Made by a program: the position numbers and the translations under genes. Shown piece by piece: positions 46,153 to 55,241 of a DNA stretch of 64,000 nt. The notes beneath the pieces were generated by a model. The model saw only the letters and a program-made list of their open reading frames with translations, searched no databases and was not told the origin of the DNA. The stretch is taken from contig JAFUOD010000014.1 in NCBI GenBank assembly GCA_017472735.1, forward strand, positions 58,889 through 122,888, in the 5' to 3' direction. Source of the DNA: Oscillospiraceae bacterium. GTDB lineage: Bacteria; Bacillota; Clostridia; Oscillospirales; Ruminococcaceae. Every line of letters begins with the position of its first letter. The stretch's first letter is position 1.

Positions 46153-47322
46153 ATGGTAAATAAGATGTCTATTTTAAGAAAGTTAGTGGCTGTTTTGCTT
46201 ATTGCTTGCATGGCTCTTTCGCTTGCAGGCTGTGCCGATACCACCTGGATCATGAAGGCTGACGATATTGTTTTAAACAGCGGCATTTACATTTATTATC
46301 AGACACAGGGCTATTATGAAGCTGTTATGACACTTGCACAGCAGGATATCAACTATTATTATGCATATATGTATGGTCAGCCTTTGCTTGAAGAAGCATT
46401 GAACGACGGAACTGTTGAGGATTATACCAACCAGTATGCAATTGATATGTGCAAGCAGTATGTTGTTGTTGAGCATTTGTTTAACGAGCTTGGACTTGAG
46501 CTTAGTGACGAGGATGAAGTTTTTATTAAGGCTCAGGTTAGAAACACATGGACAAATAACAAAGAAGCATTAGAAGATATCGGTATTTCGGAATCGACAC
46601 TTAAGAAGGTTGTGACCCAAACAATTAAGGAAGACATGGTGTTTGACGCTTATTATGAAGTAGGCGGAGTTAAGGGCACCACCGAAGATACCATTAAGGC
46701 TTACCTTTCTGAAGAATATGCAAGAATCAAGTATATGACCTTCAACTTTGCCGAAAGCATTGATGATGCTATTGACGAGACAGTTAAGAATGAACAGTTG
46801 GCTTTAGCACAGTCTTATTTAGACAGAGCTAATGCAGGCGAGGACATGAACGCACTTATTGAAGAGTATAACGCATATCTTGAAAGCCTTGAGCCTGACG
46901 AGGAAGAAACGACCGAGGAAGCTGCAGACGAAGCCGCCGACAATGAAGCCGTGGACGAGACAGTTGAAGCTGAGGCGGAAGAAGACCCCTATCTTAATGA
47001 AAACATTTTGCATGTTGATGGCACTTACCCCTCGGAAAAGTTTGTAAGCTATGTTTTCAACAACTGCAAGGTTGGCGAATACAGCCTTATTCAGGACGAC
47101 ATCAACTTCTATTTGGTTCAGCGTCTTGACATTTTGGAAAGAACGGATATTTATGAAAATTACCGTAATTCATTGATTGCTGAAATTTATGACAGCGATT
47201 ACACAAACCTTATTAACGAGACTTTGGCAGAGTATGATATTGTAATCAACCAGAAGTCGGTTAAGAGATATACTGCCAAAAACGCTATTGAAGGCAGAGA
47301 CAACAACGAAGCACAGCAGTAA
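46153..47322 (+). CDS. SurA/PpiC-like chaperone lipoprotein
   Basis: 389 residues. Lipoprotein signal with lipobox SLAGC. A helical chaperone part (about 60-190: LEDIGISESTLKKVVTQTIK) resembles SurA N-terminal domains; the parvulin-like part is present at the ends (RIKYMTFNFAES ... FNNCKVGEYSLIQDDINFYLVQRLD) but split by a strongly acidic insertion of about 35 residues (EEETTEEAADEAADNEA). The active-site residues of PPIases are not evident. Two ATGs four codons apart are possible starts; the first is given. Similar in plan to the gene at 3281-4396. Confidence 0.75.
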   Translation: MVNKMSILRKLVAVLLIACMALSLAGCADTTWIMKADDIVLNSGIYIYYQTQGYYEAVMTLAQQDINYYYAYMYGQPLLEEALNDGTVEDYTNQYAIDMCKQYVVVEHLFNELGLELSDEDEVFIKAQVRNTWTNNKEALEDIGISESTLKKVVTQTIKEDMVFDAYYEVGGVKGTTEDTIKAYLSEEYARIKYMTFNFAESIDDAIDETVKNEQLALAQSYLDRANAGEDMNALIEEYNAYLESLEPDEEETTEEAADEAADNEAVDETVEAEAEEDPYLNENILHVDGTYPSEKFVSYVFNNCKVGEYSLIQDDINFYLVQRLDILERTDIYENYRNSLIAEIYDSDYTNLINETLAEYDIVINQKSVKRYTAKNAIEGRDNNEAQQ

Positions 47323-47336
47323 CTGAACAAAAAATC

Positions 47337-47368
47337 AACTCCCCGAGTTAATGCTCGGGGAGTTTTTA
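47337..47368. terminator. bidirectional terminator before the Nudix gene
   Basis: Perfect stem AACTCCCCGAG / CTCGGGGAGTT with a 6-base loop and T-run; lies between convergent genes. Confidence 0.9.
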
Positions 47369-47836
47369 TTATCTTATCTTGTTGCCGTTAAGGACAGCCG
47401 AAACAAGTTCATCGCCTTTATAAACAAGCTTAAGCGCAAAGAAATCGCATGGTTTTGAAATAAGATCAAGAAAAATCTTATCGCCCTCCCAAATCGGAAG
47501 ATTTATAACTTCTGATTTTGGCACCCATTCAAGGGTTCCTTCGTCGCAGTCGGTAAGCTCGCCGCAAAAATCGGTGCAGGTGAAAACATGCATCTGCTCG
47601 GTCTCATAAATGTCTGAAACAAAGGTCACCAGCCCGCGATATGAAGGGCTAACAAGCGTTAAGCCTGTTTCTTCAAATGTTTCTCGTAAAATACAGTCAA
47701 GGGGCGACTCCCCTTCCTCAAGCCCTCCGCCAATGCCTATCCACTTGTCGTGGTTGGCATCATTTTTCTTTTTAACTCGGTGAAGCATAAGATATGCATT
47801 ATCCTGCTCGATATAGCAAAGGGTCGAGTTTTTCAT
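47369..47836 (-). CDS. Nudix hydrolase (8-oxo-dGTP diphosphatase-like)
   Basis: 155 residues. Nudix box GGGLEEGESPLDCILRETFE followed by ETGL matches GX5EX7REUXEEXGU in full, so the metal site is intact. KWIGIGGGLE and YETEQMHVFTC fit the MutT-like group that hydrolyses oxidised nucleotides, but substrate choice cannot be read from the sequence. 21 bases downstream of the GH43 gene on the same strand and probably in its transcript. Confidence 0.88.
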   Translation of the reverse strand: MKNSTLCYIEQDNAYLMLHRVKKKNDANHDKWIGIGGGLEEGESPLDCILRETFEETGLTLVSPSYRGLVTFVSDIYETEQMHVFTCTDFCGELTDCDEGTLEWVPKSEVINLPIWEGDKIFLDLISKPCDFFALKLVYKGDELVSAVLNGNKIR

Positions 47837-47857
47837 TTTAAGGTATCCTCCTTAAAG

Positions 47858-49384
47858 TTAATCGAGGCTGAATACGAAGTGACTGAACTTAGCTTCTCCG
47901 CCGACCTGCTTGGTTGAGTAATTGTAAAGGCCGAAGCGACAGCCTGTGAAGTGGCGCAAGTCGAAGCGTACACGATGCTTTGTGCCGAGCTGTTTCCACT
48001 CGTCACCTGCCAAATACCAAAACTCGCAGAACTCCTTTCCTCTGCCGAACTCGCAGGTTGCTTTAAGGGTTACAACGCCGTTTTCAAGAGGAATGGAAGC
48101 ATATTCGTGCTCGACCTCTTTAAATTCGCCATCGGTAGCCTTGGCACGCATAACAAGCTTATATTCACCATCTTCCTTGGCAACGCCTATCATGCCATAG
48201 TGGAACTGCATAACGCTTAAGCCTGCACAGTCGCCGTCGTTGATCGAAGAAGCATCAACGGTTACAACAGCCTCACACTTGGGGAATGCTGTGCGCTGTG
48301 TAAGAGTGTTTCTGGCAAGGTCTAAAGTCGGCGCAATCTTTTCGGTTGTAATTATAAAGTTGCCTTCCTTAACAGTCCAATGAGTGTTAACGGGATTGTG
48401 ATTAAACTCCCAAGCCATGTTAAGGTTGATTTTACCGTCTTCATCGGGGGTATAGTCAAAATCGTCGCTTACAAAAATGGGGGCATATTCATAATCGGGG
48501 CGAGTCGAATAGTTTTCAACCTCTAAGGTGGGTGTATCGAAAACGGGGAATCCGCTTCTTTCATCAAAATGCATGGGCACAAAGTTAGGCATTCTGCCTG
48601 CAGCGCCCATATCGCTGAAGATAACGCCTGCCCAGTTGCCGTTTGGCATATCAACAATGCCACCCTGTGCCACGCCCGATGTGCCAAGGTTGCCAACGTC
48701 ACTTTCAATAACGTCGCCGCCTGCCCAAACGCCGTCAAGTGTTTCACACATATAGCAGGCTTCGCATCTGAACCATCTCTTCCAGCTTGAGTGAATGAAG
48801 AAGATATAATATTTGCCGTTGATTTTGTAAATATGCGAGCCTTCAAGTCCTAAGGGCGCTCTGGGGTGGTCACGAATGATGACCTTGTTAAGTCCGCCTT
48901 CCTTGGGTTTGGAGAGGTCAGGCTCAAGCTCGGTAATGTTAATGTTGCGATTGCCCGAAACAATGTATACTCTGCCGTCATCGTCAAATAGTACCGACGA
49001 ATCGTGGAAAAAGCCCTCGATAGTGTTCATTGTCCATGGGCCCATAATGTCGGTAGCAGTAAAGTTATAGGTAGTTTTCGTATCGTTAGCGGCGAAAATT
49101 ACGTGAAATACGCCGTCGTGATAACGAATACAGGGTGCCCACATACCGTTGCCGTAAGCATGCTTATCGCCTGTTAGGTTTTCACGGTCGGTATCGGCAA
49201 GCTTGTCATAAACATGGGTGCAATACTCCCAGTTAACAAGGTCGTAAGAACGCAAAATTACCGCACCGGGCATAAAGTACATGGTGGTTGAAACCATGTA
49301 GTAGGTGTCGTCAACCCTTATAACGTCAATATCGGGAAAGTCACCCTTGATTATAGGGTTGGTGTTCTTTTTAATGTTGTCCAT
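47858..49384 (-). CDS. glycoside hydrolase family 43 (beta-xylosidase/arabinofuranosidase-like)
   Basis: 508 residues, no signal peptide, so cytoplasmic. Five-bladed propeller: general base Asp in GDFPDIDVIRVDDTYYM, second Asp in NGMWAPCIRYHDGVFHV region, general acid Glu in LEGSHIYKINGKYY. The C-terminal about 190 residues form a beta-sandwich (GLSVMQFHYGMIGV and CRFGLYNYSTK) typical of the GH43-C2 type that completes the xylosidase active site. Likely cleaves imported xylo-oligosaccharides. Next to a GH3 gene on the same strand, with a terminator between, so they are separate but related units. Confidence 0.9.
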   Translation of the reverse strand: MDNIKKNTNPIIKGDFPDIDVIRVDDTYYMVSTTMYFMPGAVILRSYDLVNWEYCTHVYDKLADTDRENLTGDKHAYGNGMWAPCIRYHDGVFHVIFAANDTKTTYNFTATDIMGPWTMNTIEGFFHDSSVLFDDDGRVYIVSGNRNINITELEPDLSKPKEGGLNKVIIRDHPRAPLGLEGSHIYKINGKYYIFFIHSSWKRWFRCEACYMCETLDGVWAGGDVIESDVGNLGTSGVAQGGIVDMPNGNWAGVIFSDMGAAGRMPNFVPMHFDERSGFPVFDTPTLEVENYSTRPDYEYAPIFVSDDFDYTPDEDGKINLNMAWEFNHNPVNTHWTVKEGNFIITTEKIAPTLDLARNTLTQRTAFPKCEAVVTVDASSINDGDCAGLSVMQFHYGMIGVAKEDGEYKLVMRAKATDGEFKEVEHEYASIPLENGVVTLKATCEFGRGKEFCEFWYLAGDEWKQLGTKHRVRFDLRHFTGCRFGLYNYSTKQVGGEAKFSHFVFSLD

Positions 49385-49482
49385 AAGCCGTCCTTCTTTC
49401 TAATATAGTTTCCAAGTGTATTATAGCATATAAATGAGGCAATGTTATTGCGGTTAATCGGAGATTTTGTTGCACTAAATAG

Positions 49483-49518
49483 AAAACTTCGCAGCGGCAT
49501 CGTGCCGCCGCGAAGCGT
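49483..49518 (-). terminator. terminator after the GH3 gene
   Basis: Stem CTTCGCAGCGGC / GCCGCCGCGAAG with one mismatch and T-rich run on the minus strand. Confidence 0.8.
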
Positions 49519-49535
49519 TTATCCTCTTAAAAAGA

Positions 49536-51635
49536 TTAAAGTGTGACTTCAACAGCTATACAGCTCTTGCCGGTTAATTTGCAAGAGAGTTCATCGGGCT
49601 GAGAGGTGCCGAAGTAAAGGGTGGTCTTAGCGTCCTTGTCGAGGTATCTTACACCGTCATCGTTAACAACGGTTAAATACTTGGTGGGGATATCAAGAGT
49701 TACAACCTTTTCCTCGCCGTTTGCAAGGGTCACGCTCTTAACAGCGCAGAGTGCATGGTTTCTTACTGCGTCCTTAGAGGTCGACTTGAAGTAAACCTGC
49801 AAAGCATCGGCAGTGCAAGCACCGTCGTTTTTAAGGGTAACGGTTGCCTTAACGGTGTCGCCCAAAACCTCACAGCAAGCAGAGGTCACTTTAACATCGC
49901 CGTAAGAAAGTCCGTAACCGAAGGGGTAAAGAACCTGATCCTTCGCAGCGTCGTCATAACGGTAGGTTCTTTCACGCATGCAGTAATCGGTAAATTCGGG
50001 AAGGTCGTTAATATCCTTATAGAAGGTTACGGGGAGCTTGCCCGAAGGAGAAACCTTGCCAAAGATAATATCTGCAACTGCCTTGCCGCCCACACAACCG
50101 GGATAGAATGCCTGCAACAAAGCGTTGGGCTTGTCGGTTTCGATATTAAGAGCCGAGCCGCTTGCAACGATAACGATTGTAGGCTTGCCAACTTCTAAAA
50201 CTGCTTCTAAAAGCTTGCGCTGAGACTGAGGCAAACGAAGATCTCCCTTGTCGCCCGAAGCGTAAGCGTTACCGGTATCACCTTCTTCGCCTTCCATGCT
50301 CTCATCAAGGCCTAAGCACAAAATAACAACGTCGGAACGTTCGGAAATGATAACTGCTTCGGAGATTCTATCGTAAGGAAGTGCCAAGCCCTCGGTCTTT
50401 TCACCGAACTTGTGGCAACCCTCGCTAAAGAGAACTCTGCCGTCAAATTCGTCCTGAATACCCATAAGTAAAGTCTCGTAACGGGAAGCTGTGCCGTGAT
50501 AGTTGCCGTTGAGTGCACCGATATTCTGTGCGTTGGGGCCGATAACGGCAATGGTGTTGAGCTTGGATTTATCTAAGGGCAAAATTCCGTCGTTCTTTAA
50601 AAGAACACAAGCGCTTTCAGCAGCCTTGCGGCTTACTGCCAAATTGTCGGGGGTTTCAACATCTAAATAGTTGAGGCTGTCGAACTCGGTTTCATCGAAC
50701 ATGCCAAGGCGGAATCTTGTTCTGAAGAGATGTTCGCACGCTGCGGTGATCTCTTCTTCGGTAACAATGCCTTCTTCATAAGCCTTGTAAAGGTGCAAAT
50801 ATGTATTGCCGCAGTTAACGTCACAGCCGTTTTTAAGAGCGAGTGCCACGGATTCAACAGCGTTAGAGGTTACATGGTGACGGGTATGGAAGTCGGCAAT
50901 TGCCCAGCAATCAGATACGAAGTAGCCATCGAATCCCCATTCCTTAAGTTTGCCGCTTAAAAATTCGGAGCCGCAGCAGGGTTCGCCGTTTGTTCGGTTA
51001 TATGCACCCATAACGCTTTCTACCTTAGCTTCTTTAACCAAAGCCTCGAAAGCGGGAAGATAAGTTTCTTCAAGATCCTTCTTATCTGCAACTGCGTCAA
51101 ACTCGTGGCGCAAAGCCTCGGGTCCCGAATGAACAGCAAAGTGCTTTGCACATGCAGCGGTTCTTAAATATTCACCGTTGCCCTGCAAGCCTCTTACAAA
51201 AGCGCAGCCAAGGCGTGTTGTTAAATAAGGGTCTTCGCCGTAGGTCTCGTGGCCGCGGCCCCAACGAGGGTCACGGAAGATGTTGATATTGGGAGACCAA
51301 AGGGTAAGTCCCTTGTAAATGTCTCTGTCGCCGTGGGCGGAATAGTCGTTATACTTAGCTCTTGCCTCGATTGAGATTACGTTTGCCACTTCTTCCAAAA
51401 GTTCCTCGTTAAAAGAGGCTGCAAGGCCGATTGCCTGAGGGAACATTGTTGCAACGCCTGCACGGGCAACGCCGTGAAGGCCCTCGTTCCACCAGTTATA
51501 GGCAGGAACGCCCAAACGCTCGATAGCGGGAGCGTTATATTTTAACTGCTCACATCTTTCAAGCACAGTCATTTTAGAAACAATGTCTTTAGCTCTTGCT
51601 TCACATGATTGAGTTTTATCCTTGTAAAGTTCCAT
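49536..51635 (-). CDS. glycoside hydrolase family 3 (beta-xylosidase/beta-glucosidase)
   Basis: 699 residues, no signal peptide. N-terminal TIM barrel with ACAKHFAVHSGPEALRH (substrate Lys-His), ESVMGAYNRTNGEPCC and the nucleophile Asp in YFVSDCWAIADFH; (alpha/beta)6 sandwich with LLKNDGILPL, VIGPNAQ and the acid/base-containing SMEGEEGDT; a fibronectin III-like C-terminus after LYPFGYGLSYG. The form without signal peptide and with the SDCWAI motif is common among intracellular beta-xylosidases of gut clostridia. Acts with the neighbouring GH43 enzyme on oligosaccharides. Confidence 0.93.
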   Translation of the reverse strand: MELYKDKTQSCEARAKDIVSKMTVLERCEQLKYNAPAIERLGVPAYNWWNEGLHGVARAGVATMFPQAIGLAASFNEELLEEVANVISIEARAKYNDYSAHGDRDIYKGLTLWSPNINIFRDPRWGRGHETYGEDPYLTTRLGCAFVRGLQGNGEYLRTAACAKHFAVHSGPEALRHEFDAVADKKDLEETYLPAFEALVKEAKVESVMGAYNRTNGEPCCGSEFLSGKLKEWGFDGYFVSDCWAIADFHTRHHVTSNAVESVALALKNGCDVNCGNTYLHLYKAYEEGIVTEEEITAACEHLFRTRFRLGMFDETEFDSLNYLDVETPDNLAVSRKAAESACVLLKNDGILPLDKSKLNTIAVIGPNAQNIGALNGNYHGTASRYETLLMGIQDEFDGRVLFSEGCHKFGEKTEGLALPYDRISEAVIISERSDVVILCLGLDESMEGEEGDTGNAYASGDKGDLRLPQSQRKLLEAVLEVGKPTIVIVASGSALNIETDKPNALLQAFYPGCVGGKAVADIIFGKVSPSGKLPVTFYKDINDLPEFTDYCMRERTYRYDDAAKDQVLYPFGYGLSYGDVKVTSACCEVLGDTVKATVTLKNDGACTADALQVYFKSTSKDAVRNHALCAVKSVTLANGEEKVVTLDIPTKYLTVVNDDGVRYLDKDAKTTLYFGTSQPDELSCKLTGKSCIAVEVTL

Positions 51636-51812
51636 AAATTCAGTTCCTTTCGTTTATAGTATGATATTCCCATACAAGCTTATTGTACTAAAAACGGAAT
51701 TGGAAATCAACAAATTTTATAAAATAATTGCTAAAATTCACAAAGAGTGCTTTATTTGTGAATCATAATGTGATAAAATATCAATAAGTGATAAATTGCA
51801 TAGCTTTGGTGG

Positions 51813-51918
51813 GGCGCACCCCATCCCTCCCTGCCGCTTTGCGGCAGGGAGGGAGCCGCACGAACAGCGTGCGGCAAGGCGCCGGTCCCCCTTGTGGGAC
51901 CGGCGTCGAGGGTGCGCC
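51813..51918. repeat. GC-rich cloverleaf repeat C, in the proC 5' UTR
   Basis: Outer stem GGCGCACCC (51813-51821) / GGGTGCGCC (51910-51918), perfect. Inside are three perfect hairpins: 14 bp with loop TTT (51824-51854), 8 bp with loop AACAG (51855-51875), 10 bp with a 6-base loop (51880-51905). The closing base lies 13 bases before the proC ribosome-binding site, and a TAAAAT -10 box lies at 51774-51779, so the repeat would be in the proC leader RNA. Confidence 0.9.
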
Positions 51919-51943
51919 GCTCGAAGCCGCGAAAGGACGGATG

Positions 51944-52756
51944 ATGATGAACAACAAAAAAGTGGCACTTTTGGGTGCGGGCAACATGGGCAGAGCGATC
52001 GTTTTGGGAATGCTTGCAAGCGGCAAGTATGATGCCAAAAACATTGTTGCGGCTGACAGAAGTCAAGCTTGCCGAGATATACTTTCAGAAAAAGGCGTTG
52101 CTGTATTTGAATTAAGCGCTGATGCCACAAACGGTGCTGATATTGTAATTTTAGCAACCAAGCCCAACGGGCTTGAAACCTTGGCAAGCGAAATGAAGGA
52201 TAGCATTAAATGCGGCGCTGTGCTTGTTTCAATTTGTGCAGGCAAAACTATTTCATCGCTTGAGGCACTTTTTGGCGAGGATAAAAAAATAGTGCGCGTT
52301 ATGCCAAACACCCCTGCAATGGTAGGTGTGGGAATGAGCGCACTATGCGTAAACAAAAATGTATCAAAAGATGAGCTTGATGAAATCGTTGCTATTTTCT
52401 CATCGTTTGGTTATGCCGAGGTTGTTGAAGAAGAGCTTATGCACACAGTTACCGGCATAAGCGGTTCGGGACCTGCTTATGCTTTTATGTTTATTGACTG
52501 CCTGGCAAAAGCCGCTGTTCAGCACGGTATGACAAAAGAGCAGGCAAAGAAATTTGCCGCGCAAACAGTTTTGGGTGCCGCAAAGATGGTGCTTGAAAGT
52601 GATGTAAGCCCCGAACAGCTTAAAATTAACGTCTGCTCACCCGGCGGCACAACAATAGAAGCTGTTAAAGTGTTTGATGAATGTGACCTTGAAGGTATTG
52701 TTAAAAATGCAGTAACCGCCTGCATAAATAAATCGAAGTGGATGAGCGAGCAATAA
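51944..52756 (+). CDS. proC: pyrroline-5-carboxylate reductase
   Basis: 270 residues. Last step of proline synthesis. N-terminal Rossmann fold VALLGAGNMGRAI, IVILATKPNGLETL; C-terminal helical dimer domain with GISGSGPAYAFMFIDCLAKAAV and the signature CSPGGTTIEAVKVF. Three ATGs in a row follow AAAGGA; the middle one (6 bases) is given. A GC-rich cloverleaf lies directly upstream, inside the leader. Terminator follows the stop. Confidence 0.94.
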   Translation: MMNNKKVALLGAGNMGRAIVLGMLASGKYDAKNIVAADRSQACRDILSEKGVAVFELSADATNGADIVILATKPNGLETLASEMKDSIKCGAVLVSICAGKTISSLEALFGEDKKIVRVMPNTPAMVGVGMSALCVNKNVSKDELDEIVAIFSSFGYAEVVEEELMHTVTGISGSGPAYAFMFIDCLAKAAVQHGMTKEQAKKFAAQTVLGAAKMVLESDVSPEQLKINVCSPGGTTIEAVKVFDECDLEGIVKNAVTACINKSKWMSEQ

Positions 52757-52765
52757 ATATTTTTC

Positions 52766-52798
52766 ACTCCCCTGTTGCGATGCTTCAGGGGAGTTTTC
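52766..52798 (+). terminator. terminator after proC
   Basis: Perfect stem ACTCCCCTG / CAGGGGAGT and T-run. Confidence 0.85.
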
Positions 52799-52810
52799 AT
52801 ATCATATCTT

Positions 52811-52855
52811 AACAAAAAACAAACCGGCCCCCCAAAAAGCGGAGCCGGCTTTTGA
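52811..52855 (-). terminator. terminator of the YegP-like gene
   Basis: Stem built on ACCGGCCCCC / GGAGCCGGCT with T-run on the minus strand. Confidence 0.7.
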
Positions 52856-52885
52856 TTAAAGATATGTAGTGTCAGTGCTAAGAGA

Positions 52886-53257
52886 TCATTCAGCTTCGTT
52901 AACAAGTTCAGCTTCGGGAGCGTTCTTCTTAACGCTTTCAATGCCGTTCAAAGCGCTTGCCTTAGCCTTATAGCCTTCGCTGGTAGCGATAACTTCGCCG
53001 TTGCGAGCCTTAAGACGGAAGCGGAATTCGCCTGCCTTGTCTTCATAAAGCTCGAACTTGGGGTGCTTAACTGCAACAACTTCTGCAACAGTCTGGTCTT
53101 CAACTTCGCCAACGCAGTTGTTTCTAACGCTTTCAACACCGTTAAGGCATGCAGCCTCGGTTGTGTAAACCTCGCTGGTAGCAATAACTTCGCCGTTGCC
53201 TGCCTTAAGGTCGAACTTAAAGCCTGTGTTTGTCTTTCTTACAACAAATTTACCCAT
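52886..53257 (-). CDS. YegP family protein with two DUF1508 repeats
   Basis: 123 residues made of two copies of a 50-residue unit: FKFDLKAGNGEVIATSEVY...ACLNGVESVRNN and FRFRLKARNGEVIATSEGY...ASALNGIESVKKN, each cut here for length. The DUF1508/YegP fold is a small beta-beta-alpha unit; its role is unknown. Start ATG chosen because AAGGAG is 11 bases upstream; a GTG four codons earlier overlaps that site. Single gene. Confidence 0.88.
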   Translation of the reverse strand: MGKFVVRKTNTGFKFDLKAGNGEVIATSEVYTTEAACLNGVESVRNNCVGEVEDQTVAEVVAVKHPKFELYEDKAGEFRFRLKARNGEVIATSEGYKAKASALNGIESVKKNAPEAELVNEAE

Positions 53258-53619
53258 AATTTTATACACTCCTTACTTAATATATGCACGAGGACTTTCG
53301 CTCATACACATTATGTGTACAGACATTATAACATAAATTATTTCCATTTTCAACACCAAGTTTTGAGGTTTTGTAAGGCTTTCGGCGCAAAATGAATAGC
53401 GAGGTGATGGAAAGAAGAGACAGATATCGGCGTTAATAAAACGCTTTGGCACTTAATTCTTGGCAAGGCTACTATAAGTATAGCACAGCTTGATATTTTT
53501 GGCAAGGTTGAGGTTAAAAGTGCGCCTCTCCTTTCACATTTCAGCTGCAAGTTTATAATTCAGGTTAATGAGGATAACTGCTTAGCAAATAAAATCAAGC
53601 CTATTGCTTAGAACTTTGC
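53258..53619. other. intergenic stretch without recognisable gene
   Basis: Between yegP and the first cassette-like unit. Short frames on both strands have no ribosome-binding site and no recognised content. A stretch TTAGCAA...TTGCTTAG (about 53581-53611) could form a weak hairpin at the left border of the accessory zone. Confidence 0.5.
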
Positions 53620-53699
53620 TTGTTGCGGGGAAAAACAAAGCTCGCTTCGCTTGCGTTGCCAACTGTTGAAAAAATGTCGCGTCTGTGATATAATTAGTT
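53619..53699 (+). repeat. cassette start block 1 (tRNA 3'-end-like word plus promoter)
   Basis: TTGTTGCGGGG (one base from the tRNA-fMet 3' end) then a 64-base segment, 53636-53699, that matches 54388-54451 with five differences. The segment carries the promoter given below. Confidence 0.65.
53666..53694 (+). promoter_or_regulatory. promoter of the XRE-regulator unit
   Basis: TTGAAA, 17 bases, TATAAT. Lies inside the repeated 64-base block. Confidence 0.8.
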
Positions 53700-53817
53700 T
53701 GACAAATAAGAATTTGACGGCGTGTAAAGTCATGTTGCGTAATTGTAAAGTTGATGTGGTGGTATTCACAGATACTTATGACTAAAATGAAATCATCACA
53801 ATTAGGAGGGTTTCATC

Positions 53818-54255
53818 ATGAAATTACCAGATAAAATAATTAAACATCGAAAAGCAAATGGCTGGTCACAAGAGGATTTTGCAGAAAAGCTGAATGTTTC
53901 TCGTCAAGCAATCAGCCGTTGGGAGAATGGAACAGCACTACCCGATGCGCAAAATATATTGCAGATTAGCAAGCTGTTCCATGTTACGACGGATTATCTG
54001 CTGAATGATGATTACGAAAGCGACAGCGATATTCCTGCTGTTCAGAGCGAAACAAAGAAAACAGAGGATTTAATTTCAAAAAAGAAACGACTGCACTTGA
54101 TAGCCGCAATTGGTTTTACGATATCGTGGTTTTGCTCGTTGATGGGTGTAGTGAATAGTGTGACTGATATTCAGTTGGGGCTTTCTTGCTTCACAATGAC
54201 TCTTTGTGTAGGAAATGCGATTGCCCAATTCGTTTTATATTTTAAGAAACGATAA
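53818..54255 (+). CDS. XRE-type helix-turn-helix regulator with two membrane helices
   Basis: 145 residues. Residues about 5-60: lambda-repressor-like HTH (KIIKHRKANGWSQEDFAEKL, SRQAISRWENGTALPDA). After a Lys/Ser linker come two hydrophobic segments (LIAAIGFTISWFCSLMGVV and LGLSCFTMTLCVGNAIAQFVLYF), so the DNA-binding part is tethered to the membrane, a common clostridial type that senses an envelope signal or pairs with a membrane partner. AGGAGG upstream of ATG. Forms a one-gene unit between the repeat blocks. Confidence 0.9.
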   Translation: MKLPDKIIKHRKANGWSQEDFAEKLNVSRQAISRWENGTALPDAQNILQISKLFHVTTDYLLNDDYESDSDIPAVQSETKKTEDLISKKKRLHLIAAIGFTISWFCSLMGVVNSVTDIQLGLSCFTMTLCVGNAIAQFVLYFKKR

Positions 54256-54271
54256 ACTTATCTACACAGCA

Positions 54272-54376
54272 AATTCCAATATATCGAACAGAAGGCAGGG
54301 CCGAAAAAGTCCCGCCTTCAATTTTTGTTATACAAGAAAAATACCCCAGCCTTACGGCTGAAGTATTTTCCTTTGG
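54272..54376 (+). repeat. 105-base repeat, copy 1 (cassette end: two terminators and tRNA-end word)
   Basis: Nearly identical to 55242-55346 (two differences). Contains terminator stem GAAGGCAGG / CCCGCCTTC plus T-run, then a second stem ATAC..AGCC / GGCT..GTAT, and ends in TTTGG. The next bases complete TGGTTGCGG at 54374-54382, the tRNA-fMet 3' end. Confidence 0.9.
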
Positions 54377-54387
54377 TTGCGGACAAG

Positions 54388-54451
54388 CAAAGCTTGCTTC
54401 GCTCACGTTGCCAACTGTTGAAAAAATGTCGCACCTGTGATATAATTAGTT
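54388..54451 (+). repeat. cassette start block 2 (promoter repeat)
   Basis: 64-base copy of 53636-53699, five differences, just after the TGGTTGCGG word. Confidence 0.85.
54418..54446 (+). promoter_or_regulatory. promoter of the peptidase E-like unit
   Basis: TTGAAA, 17 bases, TATAAT, inside the repeated block. Confidence 0.8.
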
Positions 54452-54482
54452 CAATAGACTTGAAATTGTGAAGGAGGATATT

Positions 54483-55217
54483 ATGAAGGCGATGTTGACC
54501 AGTTCCCTTGGCGGTTCAAGCAAGGTAAACGGAACCAGAGTACCCTCTGTCTTGATTCAGCGCAACGGGTTGCTAGACAACCTTAAATCAATTTGGACGC
54601 AGAATGCAAATGTACTCATCATTTGTGCCGACCCGAGTGACCACGAGAAGAATGACAGCATTTGCGCCTGCTTAAAAGAATCCTTGCCCATGAGTGGGTT
54701 AAGCATTTCGTGTATTGACAAGTGTGATGACAGAAATCCAAATGCTGTTGACAATTTGGAGAACATTAATGTTATCATTTTGGCAGGCGGTCATGTACCT
54801 ACACAAAATAAGTTTATGGAACAGCTCTGTTTGAGAGAACAGCTAAGGGACTATAATGGAATTGTCGTCGCTTGGAGTGCGGGTTCTATGAACTGCGCAA
54901 ATATTGTATATGCTGCCCCAGAACTTGAGGGTGAAGCAATCGACCCTTTATATGAACGGTGGATAACTGGGCTTGGGATTACCGACATAAATATTTTTCC
55001 ACATTTCCAAAGTCTTAAAGATGACTACTTGGATGGTCTGCGGTTAATTGAAGACATCACTTTTGCAGATAGCGTTGGTCATGAGATAATTGCGTTGAAT
55101 GATGGTAGTTACATAATGATTGATGATGGAAAGTCTACTCTGTATGGAGAAGCATACATGATTAAGGATGGTCAGAAATGGGAAATATGTAAGGACGGGA
55201 AATCCCTCGTCTTATAA
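54483..55217 (+). CDS. peptidase E-like (S51) / class I glutamine amidotransferase-like protein
   Basis: 244 residues. Nucleophile elbow VAWSAGSMNCA with Ser as in peptidase E (family S51, alpha-aspartyl dipeptidases); IILAGGHVPTQ earlier and INIFPHFQSLKDDY later supply the glycine loop and the His. Lacks a signal peptide. Substrate unknown; members occur as stress or detoxification genes. Start ATG with AAGGAGG five bases upstream, ahead of a longer frame. One-gene unit bounded by the repeats at 54272-54451 and 55242-55346. Confidence 0.82.
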   Translation: MKAMLTSSLGGSSKVNGTRVPSVLIQRNGLLDNLKSIWTQNANVLIICADPSDHEKNDSICACLKESLPMSGLSISCIDKCDDRNPNAVDNLENINVIILAGGHVPTQNKFMEQLCLREQLRDYNGIVVAWSAGSMNCANIVYAAPELEGEAIDPLYERWITGLGITDINIFPHFQSLKDDYLDGLRLIEDITFADSVGHEIIALNDGSYIMIDDGKSTLYGEAYMIKDGQKWEICKDGKSLVL

Positions 55218-55241
55218 TGATATTAAAGCCATAGTTCTATT

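Noticed and set aside
53350-53550. 66-residue frame on the minus strand upstream of the XRE unit
   Set aside because: No ribosome-binding site, no recognised content, and the frame is of low quality in an AT-rich gap.
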